Assembly: GCA_937898625.1 (NCBI GenBank)
Contig: CALEJF010000016.1
Location: 1-64,000 of the forward strand
DNA: 64,000 nt
From: an uncultured Clostridia bacterium
GTDB taxonomy: Bacteria; Bacillota; Clostridia; Oscillospirales; Acutalibacteraceae
Direction of reading: 5' to 3'
A program made the position numbers and the translations under genes. Shown piece after piece: positions 58,473 through 64,000 of this stretch (position 1 is the stretch's first letter; every line of letters begins with the position of its first letter). The notes under the pieces are model-generated. The model was not told where the DNA came from, searched no databases, and saw only the letters and a program-made list of their open reading frames with translations.

Positions 58473-58673
58473 ATGATTAGTTATGAGCCGTTTTATGAGA
58501 CTCTCTATAAAAAAGGAATAACTGAATATAATTTGATTTTTAAACAAGGCTTTTCTGCCAATACTCTTTACCGTATAAAGAAAGGCGAAGCAATGAGTAC
58601 AAAAACGCTTGATGCACTTTGCTACGCGCTTGATTGTGAAATCAGCGATATAATTAAATTTGTAAAAGAATAA
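58473..58673 (+). CDS. Small XRE-family (Cro/C1) regulator
   Basis: A 66-residue single-domain helix-turn-helix protein (Y-N-L-I-F-K-Q-G-F-S-A-N-T-L-Y-R-I-K-K-G-E-A-M-S-T-K-T-L-D-A-L-C-Y-A-L-D-C, the usual five-helix pattern) without effector domain, as in phage repressors and toxin-antitoxin or conjugative-element regulators. TTGGTGATATAA precedes ATG 58473. It is divergent from the Cys-rich protein and followed by a strong terminator that overlaps its stop. No integrase, toxin or phage gene lies next to it. Confidence 0.88.
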   Translation: MISYEPFYETLYKKGITEYNLIFKQGFSANTLYRIKKGEAMSTKTLDALCYALDCEISDIIKFVKE

Positions 58674-58706
58674 CCGAACAACGAGGAATGTTGTTCGGTT
58701 ATTTTT
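58670..58706 (+). terminator. Intrinsic terminator
   Basis: ATAACCGAACAAC pairs with GTTGTTCGGTTAT around GAGGAAT, followed by Ts; the stem begins in the last codon of the XRE gene. Confidence 0.9.
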
Positions 58707-58719
58707 ATGTATAAAAATG

Positions 58720-58850
58720 GGCTCCCTCTGACGAGGGAGCTGTCGAATGTGGTGAGACTGAGGGAGAGATTTGGTAAGTGCAAAACTAATTTTCTCTCCC
58801 TCCGTCATTTTCTTACGAAAATGCCACCTCCCTCGTCAGAGGGAGGCGAA
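58720..58850. repeat. CCCTCCGTCA-type dispersed palindrome
   Basis: GGCTCCCTCTGACGAGGGAG ... GACTGAGGGAG and CTCCCTCCGTCA-hairpin-TGCCACCTCCCTCGTCAGAGGGAG form a roughly 130-bp inverted structure with the same core as 20248-20372. The internal hairpin is CATTTTC-TTAC-GAAAATG here against CATTTTC-TAAC-GAAAATG there. The TIR-like ends found at 20225/20440 are absent. Confidence 0.75.
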
Positions 58851-58860
58851 GAGATGAGGT

Positions 58861-59466
58861 TTATTCCGCTGTATATTCACGAACGCGGAGTGGTATTCCA
58901 ATTCCTTCGCAAAGTTTTTTACAATCTTCAATATCTTCCTTGCTGATTACATCAACAACTGTCAATTTAACAGGTGTACCATATTTCTTACACTCTTTTG
59001 CAAATTTTAACATGGCATCAAATGATTTTTCACCAAAGGATGGTTTTGTTATTTCATTGTATTTTTCCTTTGTTGGTGCGTTAAGGCTGATTGAAACAGA
59101 ATCAATAACTTCGCAAATCTCTTTTGCGGTGTCGCGTTTGTTAATAAGGTCTGAAAGTCCGTTTGTGTTAAGACGGATGTTAATTCCCTTGCTCTTTAAA
59201 TGCTTACAAGCCTCAATCATATTGTCGAGAGCACAAGTTGGCTCACCATAGCCACAGATGATAATTGAGTTGTTGTATTTTGAAAAGTCAAATTTATCAA
59301 TTTCAGCCTTGATTTCGTCAATAGTCGGGTTGTGGTCAAACCATAAAGTTGTTGCCTCACCAACGCTGTCACCATTGTTGCGAATACAGAAAGTGCATCT
59401 GCAAGGGCAAGCGTTTGTAATATTCAGGTAAGCCTGATTTCCATAAGTATATACAATATCAGTCAT
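58861..59466 (-). CDS. Radical-SAM protein of the TatD-associated family
   Basis: A 201-residue compact radical-SAM protein with C-P-C-R-C-T-F-C-I-R-N (the C-x3-C-x2-C cluster motif inside) and I-I-C-G-Y-G-E-P-T. Size and the N-terminal Y-G-N-Q-A-Y-L-N-I-T-N-A-C match the family linked to TatD (TIGR04038-like). Its reaction is unknown. AAAGGAGTTTAAT, partly inside the preceding gene, sets ATG 59466. It lies one base after the ECF S-component gene, so it belongs to the B6-linked unit; no tatD is next to it here. Confidence 0.83.
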   Translation of the reverse strand: MTDIVYTYGNQAYLNITNACPCRCTFCIRNNGDSVGEATTLWFDHNPTIDEIKAEIDKFDFSKYNNSIIICGYGEPTCALDNMIEACKHLKSKGINIRLNTNGLSDLINKRDTAKEICEVIDSVSISLNAPTKEKYNEITKPSFGEKSFDAMLKFAKECKKYGTPVKLTVVDVISKEDIEDCKKLCEGIGIPLRVREYTAE

Positions 59467-59467
59467 A

Positions 59468-59995
59468 TTAAACTCCTTTTGAGATTTTAGATTTAAAGTT
59501 GATTCTATCAAGTGCTGTTGCGATGATTACAAATAGAATTCCACTTGCAACAGCTTGAATTGTGTTGCCGATTATTGAAAGTGTAGCAGATGCAACTGAA
59601 TACAGGATACATTCTGAAACAAAATAGCCGAGAATTGAAATAACACCCGAAACAATAGTCATCAATACAACTTTTATACTCAATATTCTTGGTGATTTGC
59701 TGTTTTGGCACATAAGCATAAAAGGTAATGTAATTAAGATTTTTATAATTGCTGTGGGTATGGACCAAACTGCAAAACCACCTAAAACATCTGCCAAAGC
59801 ACCGCCAAGTGCACTTGCTACAAGACAATAGGGGAAAGGGAGTATACAAGCCGAGAGATAAATAAAACAATCTCCAAAATGGATATAACCCTCACCAAGT
59901 CCTGTTGAAAACTTAATAAGTATTGTGGAAAGTAAGATGATTGCAGTAAAAATTGCAGTATTTGTAGTTTTTAAAAGTGATTTTCTATTCTGCAT
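59468..59995 (-). CDS. ECF transporter S component, probable vitamin B6 type
   Basis: A 175-residue membrane protein with five to six helices of the ECF S-component fold (PF07155-like): A-I-F-T-A-I-I-L-L-S-T, Y-I-H-F-G-D-C-F-I-Y-L, A-S-A-L-G-G-A-L-A-D-V-L-G-G. S components bind a vitamin and dock on a shared energising module (EcfA-A'-T) encoded elsewhere. It overlaps the pyridoxal-kinase-like gene by 11 bases and is divergent from a MocR regulator, so a B6 vitamer is the most likely ligand (PdxU-type). That is inference from context. Confidence 0.82.
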   Translation of the reverse strand: MQNRKSLLKTTNTAIFTAIILLSTILIKFSTGLGEGYIHFGDCFIYLSACILPFPYCLVASALGGALADVLGGFAVWSIPTAIIKILITLPFMLMCQNSKSPRILSIKVVLMTIVSGVISILGYFVSECILYSVASATLSIIGNTIQAVASGILFVIIATALDRINFKSKISKGV

Positions 59996-60809
59996 TTACA
60001 AGCATCTCCAAATGCTTTTGAAAATTCACTCCTGCAGGCTCATAATTAAGTTCTGTCGGAGTATCAAGTATTGATTTTATAATAAAATCTGTTGCAAGAT
60101 TAACTGCATCATAAATATTCATTCCCTTACTGACTCCACCACAGACAACACTTGAAAAAATATCACCCGTACCCGAATAACTGCCATTTAAAAGTGGTGC
60201 TTTTATTACACTTGCACCATTTTTACATAAAATAAGGTTTGTGATGTCGTCGTTGTCCTTTATACCTGTAACGATAACAGCTTTTGTGGTTTCTGAAAGT
60301 AGAGATTTTGCCATTTTGCAAATTTTATCAGTCGTTTTTTCATTAATTATTTCGTTATACTCTGCATCACAAAGAATACACAATTCCGTTAGATTTGGTG
60401 TGACAATATTCGCCTTTTTGGTAAGTAATTTTACCTTTTTGCAAAGTGCGTCATCATAAGTGTTATAAAGAATACCGTCATCTGCCATTACAGGGTCAAC
60501 AAAAACAAGTGAATTTTTGCCGAAATGTTCAATAAAATCAAGGATAATATCAACCTGTTTTTCACTTGCAAGATAGCCGGTTAAAATGGCATCAAATTGT
60601 GCATTTTGCTTTTTCCAAACATCAATAAATGGAGTTAAATGGTCGGTAAAATCAACTGAATAAAAATCATCATATCCTGTCTGGTTAGAGAGAATTGCGG
60701 TAGGGACAGAACAACATTCATGTCCCATAACAGAGAGAATGGGAAGTGCTACAGAAAGTGAACATCTGCCAAAGCCTGAAAGGTCGTTTATAACTGCGAT
60801 TTTTTTCAC
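59985..60809 (-). CDS. pdxK: Pyridoxamine/pyridoxal kinase (PfkB-like)
   Basis: A 274-residue ribokinase-fold enzyme that phosphorylates B6 vitamers to PLP/PMP. N-terminal V-I-N-D-L-S-G-F-G-R-C-S-L (substrate loop of PdxY/PdxK), D-P-V-M-A-D-D-G, and the anion-hole G-S-Y-S-G-T-G-D-I-F (catalytic Asp) are visible. The start is GTG 60809 because AAGGGGTG lies 6 bases upstream; the 24 codons before that run through the promoter. First gene of kinase-S component-radical SAM, divergent from the MocR gene. Confidence 0.9.
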   Translation of the reverse strand: MKKIAVINDLSGFGRCSLSVALPILSVMGHECCSVPTAILSNQTGYDDFYSVDFTDHLTPFIDVWKKQNAQFDAILTGYLASEKQVDIILDFIEHFGKNSLVFVDPVMADDGILYNTYDDALCKKVKLLTKKANIVTPNLTELCILCDAEYNEIINEKTTDKICKMAKSLLSETTKAVIVTGIKDNDDITNLILCKNGASVIKAPLLNGSYSGTGDIFSSVVCGGVSKGMNIYDAVNLATDFIIKSILDTPTELNYEPAGVNFQKHLEMLVNAE

Positions 60810-60840
60810 TGATTTCACCCCTTGCAAAGTGGATTTTATG

Positions 60841-60855
60841 AGTATATAATATACT
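60841..60855. promoter_or_regulatory. Palindromic operator in the B6 divergent promoter
   Basis: AGTATAT-A-ATATACT is a palindrome with a one-base centre in the 100-bp gap between pdxK and the MocR gene. It overlaps TATATT/TATAAT -10-like words for both directions and is the best candidate site for the MocR protein; MocR sites are often direct repeats, so the match is not certain. Confidence 0.45.
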
Positions 60856-60909
60856 AAAAGTGTCTTTAATAAAATATACAAATTTTAGAATTTTTAAGGG
60901 GACAGTTAT

Positions 60910-62214
60910 ATGGCTAAAAATGAAAAATTGTATATGAAAATTTATGATTATTATAAAAATCTAATTGAAGATGGCAAACTAAAAGAGGGGACAAAACTTC
61001 CTTCAATCCGCCGTTGCTCAAAGGAGTTGGGTGTGAGCAAAACCACCGTTGAGCAGGGGTACATGTGCCTTTGTGATGACGGATATATTCTGCCTAAAAG
61101 TCAGAGTGGATACTATGTTTCCAAACGAGGAAACTCTGCAAAAAAAACAGAGTTTAAGCAAAGAAATGACAGTAAAAAAAATGAGGTTTTATACGATTTT
61201 TCCTCGTCAGGTGTAGATGCGGAAAGTTTTAATATGGATATCTGGAGAAGATACTTAAAAAGTGCTTTGCGACAAGGGAAAAGACTGCTTTTTTACGGCG
61301 ACCCGCAAGGAGAGTATGACCTTAGATGCGAGATTGCAAAATATGCGAGGGAAACGAGAAACTGCGTCTGCTCCGAAGATAATATTGTAATCGGTGCAGG
61401 GGTACAAACTCTTTTAAATATTTTATGCCCGCTTATTAAGAATAAAAAATCGGTTTGTTTTGATGATTTGTCCTATCGTCAGGGAATTGCCATTTTCACT
61501 GACTATGGTTTTAGGGTTAATGATAATCGCGAAAAGAGCAATATAATCTATGTTTCCCCATCATATTCAACCCGATGGGGAGATGTTATGAGTGTTAAGG
61601 AAAGATTTGATTTGACAGAGTTTGCAAGGGAAAATAACAAACTCATAATCGAGGATGACTATGGTAGCGAATTCCGTTATTTTAACCGTCCAACACCATC
61701 TTTGCAAGGCTTGAATGGTGGAGAGAATACTGTGTATTTAGGCACTTTTTCAAAACTTTTACTTCCATCAATCCGTATAAGTTTTATGATTTTACCACAA
61801 AGCCTTACAGAAAAATATAAGCAAAAAAAAGACCTTTATAACCAGACTGTTTCAAAGGCTGACCAGATTGCACTTTGCAGTTATATCCGCGACGGTCACC
61901 TTAATTCCCAGATAAAAAAATCACGAAAAATCTACGGACAAAAATCCAAAATTTTGACAGATTTGCTGACAGAAACATTTCCAAATGATGTTAAGATTTT
62001 AAAAACAAACTCACCACTTTATGTTAAATGCCGATTTAGTATAGAAATGTCTGCACAAGACTTTTGCAAAGAGGCAGAGAAAACAGGGATTCTTTTAACT
62101 CCCGCCAATGATAATACTACATTCCCTGAAATAGCCTTTTCGGTTGCAACAGTAGGGCAGGATAGTATGGAAAATGCTGTAAAAGCCCTTAAAAAAGTAG
62201 TGAGAAATAGTTAA
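60910..62214 (+). CDS. MocR/PdxR-type regulator (GntR HTH fused to aminotransferase fold)
   Basis: A 434-residue PLP-dependent transcription factor. Residues 1-75 are a GntR winged helix (L-P-S-I-R-R-C-S-K-E-L-G-V-S-K-T-T-V-E-Q-G-Y); residues about 100-434 are a fold-type-I aminotransferase domain with the PLP lysine K282 in G-T-F-S-K-L-L-L-P-S-I-R. Members such as PdxR sense PLP and control B6 synthesis or salvage. Divergence from a pyridoxal kinase and an ECF S component fits PdxR. AAGGGGACAGTTAT precedes ATG 60910. Confidence 0.92.
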   Translation: MAKNEKLYMKIYDYYKNLIEDGKLKEGTKLPSIRRCSKELGVSKTTVEQGYMCLCDDGYILPKSQSGYYVSKRGNSAKKTEFKQRNDSKKNEVLYDFSSSGVDAESFNMDIWRRYLKSALRQGKRLLFYGDPQGEYDLRCEIAKYARETRNCVCSEDNIVIGAGVQTLLNILCPLIKNKKSVCFDDLSYRQGIAIFTDYGFRVNDNREKSNIIYVSPSYSTRWGDVMSVKERFDLTEFARENNKLIIEDDYGSEFRYFNRPTPSLQGLNGGENTVYLGTFSKLLLPSIRISFMILPQSLTEKYKQKKDLYNQTVSKADQIALCSYIRDGHLNSQIKKSRKIYGQKSKILTDLLTETFPNDVKILKTNSPLYVKCRFSIEMSAQDFCKEAEKTGILLTPANDNTTFPEIAFSVATVGQDSMENAVKALKKVVRNS

Positions 62215-62291
62215 TAAATACAAAAGAAAACCACAATTTATGTGCTAATCGCCAATAATGTCTATAATAGTATAAAAAATTCAAAAAAAGA

Positions 62292-62328
62292 TAGACTTTT
62301 TCCGTTTGGTTTGTTATAATTTTAACAT
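62292..62328 (+). promoter_or_regulatory. Hydrogenase-operon promoter overlapped by a Rex-like operator
   Basis: TAGACT (62292-62297), 17-bp spacer, TATAAT (62315-62320). The -10 lies inside TTGTTATAATTTTAACAT (62311-62328), which fits the clostridial Rex consensus TTGTTAA-N4-TTAACAA at 12 of 14 defined positions. Rex, a repressor released by high NADH, would block RNA polymerase here. Confidence 0.65.
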
Positions 62329-62368
62329 GTACTGTTATGTAATAATTACGGTATTATATTCTTAAATG

Positions 62369-62392
62369 AGGGTGGGTTTTAATCCACCATAA
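62369..62392 (+). promoter_or_regulatory. Small leader hairpin upstream of hndA
   Basis: GGTGG-GTTTTAAT-CCACC forms a five-pair stem in the 90-nt leader, before the AAGGAGGAAA ribosome site. There is no T-run, so it is not a terminator; it may stabilise the transcript. Confidence 0.35.
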
Positions 62393-62416
62393 TCAAACAA
62401 AGGAGGAAATTCCAAA

Positions 62417-62914
62417 ATGCTCAAAAAATTAAGTTCCATTCCGTTTGCAGGAACACCGGAGCAAGAGGAACAGCTCAAAGCTGTCATTGAAAAGAATAAG
62501 GATGACAAGAGTATGCTTATGCATGTAATGCAGGAAGCACAGGGTATCTACGGCTACCTTCCTTATGAAGTTCAGGTTATGATTGCTGAAGGTATGGATG
62601 TTCCACTTGAAAAGGTTTACGGAGTATCAACTTTCTACGCACAGTTCTCACTTTCTCCAAAAGGTCAGTACAACATTTCAGTTTGTCTTGGTACTGCTTG
62701 TTATGTTAAAGGTGCTCAGGACCTTGTTGACAAAATCACAGAACAACTTGGTATCGGCCCTGATGAGTGCACACCTGACGGTAAATTCTCTCTTGAAGCT
62801 TGCCGTTGCATCGGTGCTTGTGGTCTTGCTCCTGTTCTTACAGTTAACGACGAAGTTTACGGTAAACTTGTTGGCGACGATATCCCAGGCATTCTTGAGA
62901 AATACATGGCATAA
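62417..62914 (+). CDS. hndA: NAD(P)-linked hydrogenase subunit A (NuoE-like, thioredoxin-fold [2Fe-2S])
   Basis: A 165-residue subunit. An N-terminal helical part (about 1-80) precedes a thioredoxin-like ferredoxin domain with [2Fe-2S] ligands C90-x4-C95 and C131-x3-C135 (S-V-C-L-G-T-A-C; C-I-G-A-C-G-L-A-P), all four present. It relays electrons beside the NuoF-like flavoprotein in HndABCD/HydABC hydrogenases. AAGGAGG precedes the ATG. First gene of the operon; its stop shares a base with the next start (TAATG). Confidence 0.94.
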   Translation: MLKKLSSIPFAGTPEQEEQLKAVIEKNKDDKSMLMHVMQEAQGIYGYLPYEVQVMIAEGMDVPLEKVYGVSTFYAQFSLSPKGQYNISVCLGTACYVKGAQDLVDKITEQLGIGPDECTPDGKFSLEACRCIGACGLAPVLTVNDEVYGKLVGDDIPGILEKYMA

Positions 62915-63456
62915 TGAGGGAGTTATCTCTTAACATTTTAGATATTGCCCAGAATTCAATTTCTGCCGGTGCTTCGCTTATTACAATTGAAGTTAATGAA
63001 AATACAACTCAACACACATTACTTATTGGCATTTATGACAATGGTAAGGGTATGAGCGAAGAACAGGTTAAAAGTGTTATTGACCCATTCTTTACAACAA
63101 GAACAACAAGAAAAGTTGGTATGGGTATTCCACTTTTTAAAATGGCGGCAGAGCAGACGGGTGGCAGTCTTGAAATAAAGTCGGAACTCGGTGTTGGTAC
63201 TGAGGTCAGGGCAATTTTCAAGACGGATAGTGTGGATTTCACACCCCTTGGTGATGTACCGTCCACTATTCAGATGCTTATCACAATGAATACTGACCGT
63301 GACTTTCTTTATAAACTGACAGTCGACGAAAAAGAATTTGTTTGTGATACTCGTGAAGTCAAAGCAATATTAGGTGATGTTCCACTTGATACATATGAAG
63401 TTTCACAGTGGATACTTGAATTTATTAAAGAAAACACGGAGGTGTGTTATAAATGA
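62914..63456 (+). CDS. GHKL-type ATPase domain protein in the hydrogenase operon
   Basis: A 180-residue soluble protein whose residues about 1-110 form a histidine-kinase-like ATPase domain: N-box E-L-S-L-N-I-L-D-I-A-Q-N-S, D-N-G-K-G-M (G1), G-M-G-I-P-L-F (G2), and G-V-G-T-E-V. It has no dimerisation helix or phosphoacceptor histidine and no sensor, so it is not a complete kinase. The C-terminal 65 residues are of unknown fold. It overlaps hndA by one base and hndB by 4, so it is made with the hydrogenase. Such ATPases recur in clostridial hydrogenase operons; their role is unknown. Confidence 0.88.
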   Translation: MRELSLNILDIAQNSISAGASLITIEVNENTTQHTLLIGIYDNGKGMSEEQVKSVIDPFFTTRTTRKVGMGIPLFKMAAEQTGGSLEIKSELGVGTEVRAIFKTDSVDFTPLGDVPSTIQMLITMNTDRDFLYKLTVDEKEFVCDTREVKAILGDVPLDTYEVSQWILEFIKENTEVCYK

Positions 63457-63824
63457 AAACTCTTGCAGAACTTATGGCTATTAAGGAAGCAACAATGCAG
63501 AAGATGACAGTTCGTGAAGACACAGGCGACGATGCAATCAGAGTAGTTGTTGGTATGGCAACTTGCGGTATCGCAGCAGGTGCTCGTCCTGTTCTTAACG
63601 CATTTGTTGATGAGGTTGCAAAAAGAAACCTCAAGGGCGTTACAGTTTCACAGACAGGTTGTATCGGTATGTGCCAGTATGAGCCTATCGTTGAAGTAAT
63701 TCAGCCCGGCAAAGAAAAAGTAACTTATGTTAAAATGACTGCTGACAAAGTAGCAAAGGTTGTTAATGACCACATCGTTAACGGTAATGTTGTTGCTGAA
63801 TACACAGTTAATGCTATCAAATAA
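63453..63824 (+). CDS. hndB: (2Fe-2S) ferredoxin-domain subunit of the hydrogenase
   Basis: A 123-residue thioredoxin-fold ferredoxin of the HndB type. Cysteines C38 (A-T-C-G-I-A-A-G-A), C70 and C74 (Q-T-G-C-I-G-M-C-Q-Y-E-P) are visible; the usual second cysteine of the first pair is not obvious, as in other small members. It probably passes electrons between HndA and the catalytic subunit. AAC-ACGGAGGTG inside the ATPase gene is the ribosome site, and ATGA joins the two genes. Confidence 0.88.
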   Translation: MKTLAELMAIKEATMQKMTVREDTGDDAIRVVVGMATCGIAAGARPVLNAFVDEVAKRNLKGVTVSQTGCIGMCQYEPIVEVIQPGKEKVTYVKMTADKVAKVVNDHIVNGNVVAEYTVNAIK

Positions 63825-63836
63825 GGAGGAAACATA

Positions 63837-64000
63837 ATGTATCGTTCACACGTACTTGTTTGCGGCGGTACCGGTTGTACCTCTTCAAACAGCCAGGCAA
63901 TTATTGAGGCTTTAGAAACTCAGATTGCTGAAAAGGGACTTAGTGAAGAAATCAAAGTTATCAGAACAGGTTGTTTTGGTCTTTGTGCTCTCGGCCCAAT
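63837..64000 (+). CDS. hndC: NuoF-like flavoprotein subunit of the hydrogenase, N-terminal part
   Basis: The gene runs off the window; 54 residues are visible. They begin M-Y-R-S-H-V-L-V-C-G-G-T-G-C-T-S-S and contain R-T-G-C-F-G-L-C-A-L-G-P, the thioredoxin-like [2Fe-2S] domain found at the N-terminus of HndC/HydB, ahead of the FMN/NAD-binding domain. AAGGAGGAAACATA precedes ATG 63837, 12 bases after hndB. The catalytic [FeFe]-hydrogenase subunit would be expected next. Confidence 0.92.
   Translation, partial: MYRSHVLVCGGTGCTSSNSQAIIEALETQIAEKGLSEEIKVIRTGCFGLCALGP

Noticed and set aside
58473..58673. Prophage or integrative element
   Set aside because: A lone XRE regulator and a Cys-rich protein without integrase, portal, capsid or conjugation genes do not support it.

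Overview
The window is a low-G+C Gram-positive (Clostridia) chromosome segment, most likely from an anaerobic, spore-lineage gut or rumen member of the Oscillospiraceae/Ruminococcaceae type. The reasons are the AT-rich sequence with strong AGGAGG-type ribosome sites, the sporulation regulator SpoVT, [FeFe]-hydrogenase maturases HydE/HydG/HydF and an electron-bifurcating-type hydrogenase operon, several radical-SAM enzymes including an anaerobic sulfatase maturase, a dockerin-bearing secreted peptidase, and many short palindromic dispersed repeats. No rRNA, CRISPR array or prophage is visible. One tRNA (Ala, GGC) is present.

Layout. 0-1.6 kb: two small genes, each preceded by a near-identical 130-bp repeat carrying terminator and promoter, then a transposase remnant. 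1.6-4.2 kb: a LysR regulator divergent from an EamA transporter across a clear operator, and a GNAT acetyltransferase. 4.3-15.4 kb: an extracellular carbohydrate/peptide-degradation zone (two DUF4434 proteins, an alpha/beta hydrolase lacking its serine, a dockerin-M28 peptidase, GH16, a large clan GH-A-like hydrolase) mixed with small membrane proteins. 15.5-19.6 kb: a strong promoter, a 115-nt leader with a terminator, then TM1266-hydE-hydG-hydF. 20.4-25.5 kb: vanY-plsC-sulfatase transcription unit plus the sulfatase maturase. 25.6-37.9 kb: a surface protein, spoVT, an AspT-type transporter, an ECF sigma factor with a membrane beta-propeller partner, a manganese riboswitch controlling a P-type ATPase, and an O-antigen-ligase-like protein. 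38-45.4 kb: rpsF-ssb-rpsR, a radical-SAM protein, yfmF-yfmH-lgt-folD. 45.4-49 kb: CopA with a C-terminal CopZ-like domain that has its own internal ribosome site, and MetA. 49-56.7 kb: envelope genes and the six-gene unit obg-mrnC-yitT-lepA-proX-hemW. 57-58.7 kb: a small membrane protein with LexA-like boxes, and a Cys-rich/XRE locus. 58.9-62.2 kb: a vitamin B6 salvage locus (kinase, ECF S component, radical SAM) divergent from a MocR/PdxR-type regulator. 62.3-64 kb: the start of an hnd-type NAD(P)-linked hydrogenase operon under a Rex-like box; the last gene runs off the end.

How it fits together. The hyd maturase operon makes the H-cluster for the hydrogenase whose electron-transfer subunits begin at 62.4 kb; the Rex-like operator would tie that operon to NADH/NAD ratio. 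The sulfatase maturase has its probable client next door (a CSPAR-type sulfatase). Manganese, copper and B6 genes each show their own visible control element. The most unusual material is non-coding or architectural: dispersed repeats that share terminal inverted repeats but carry different palindromic cores, a mirror-symmetric array of mini-hairpins, the leader in front of the hyd maturases, the dual-start CopA/CopZ gene, and the SOS-like control of a small membrane protein.
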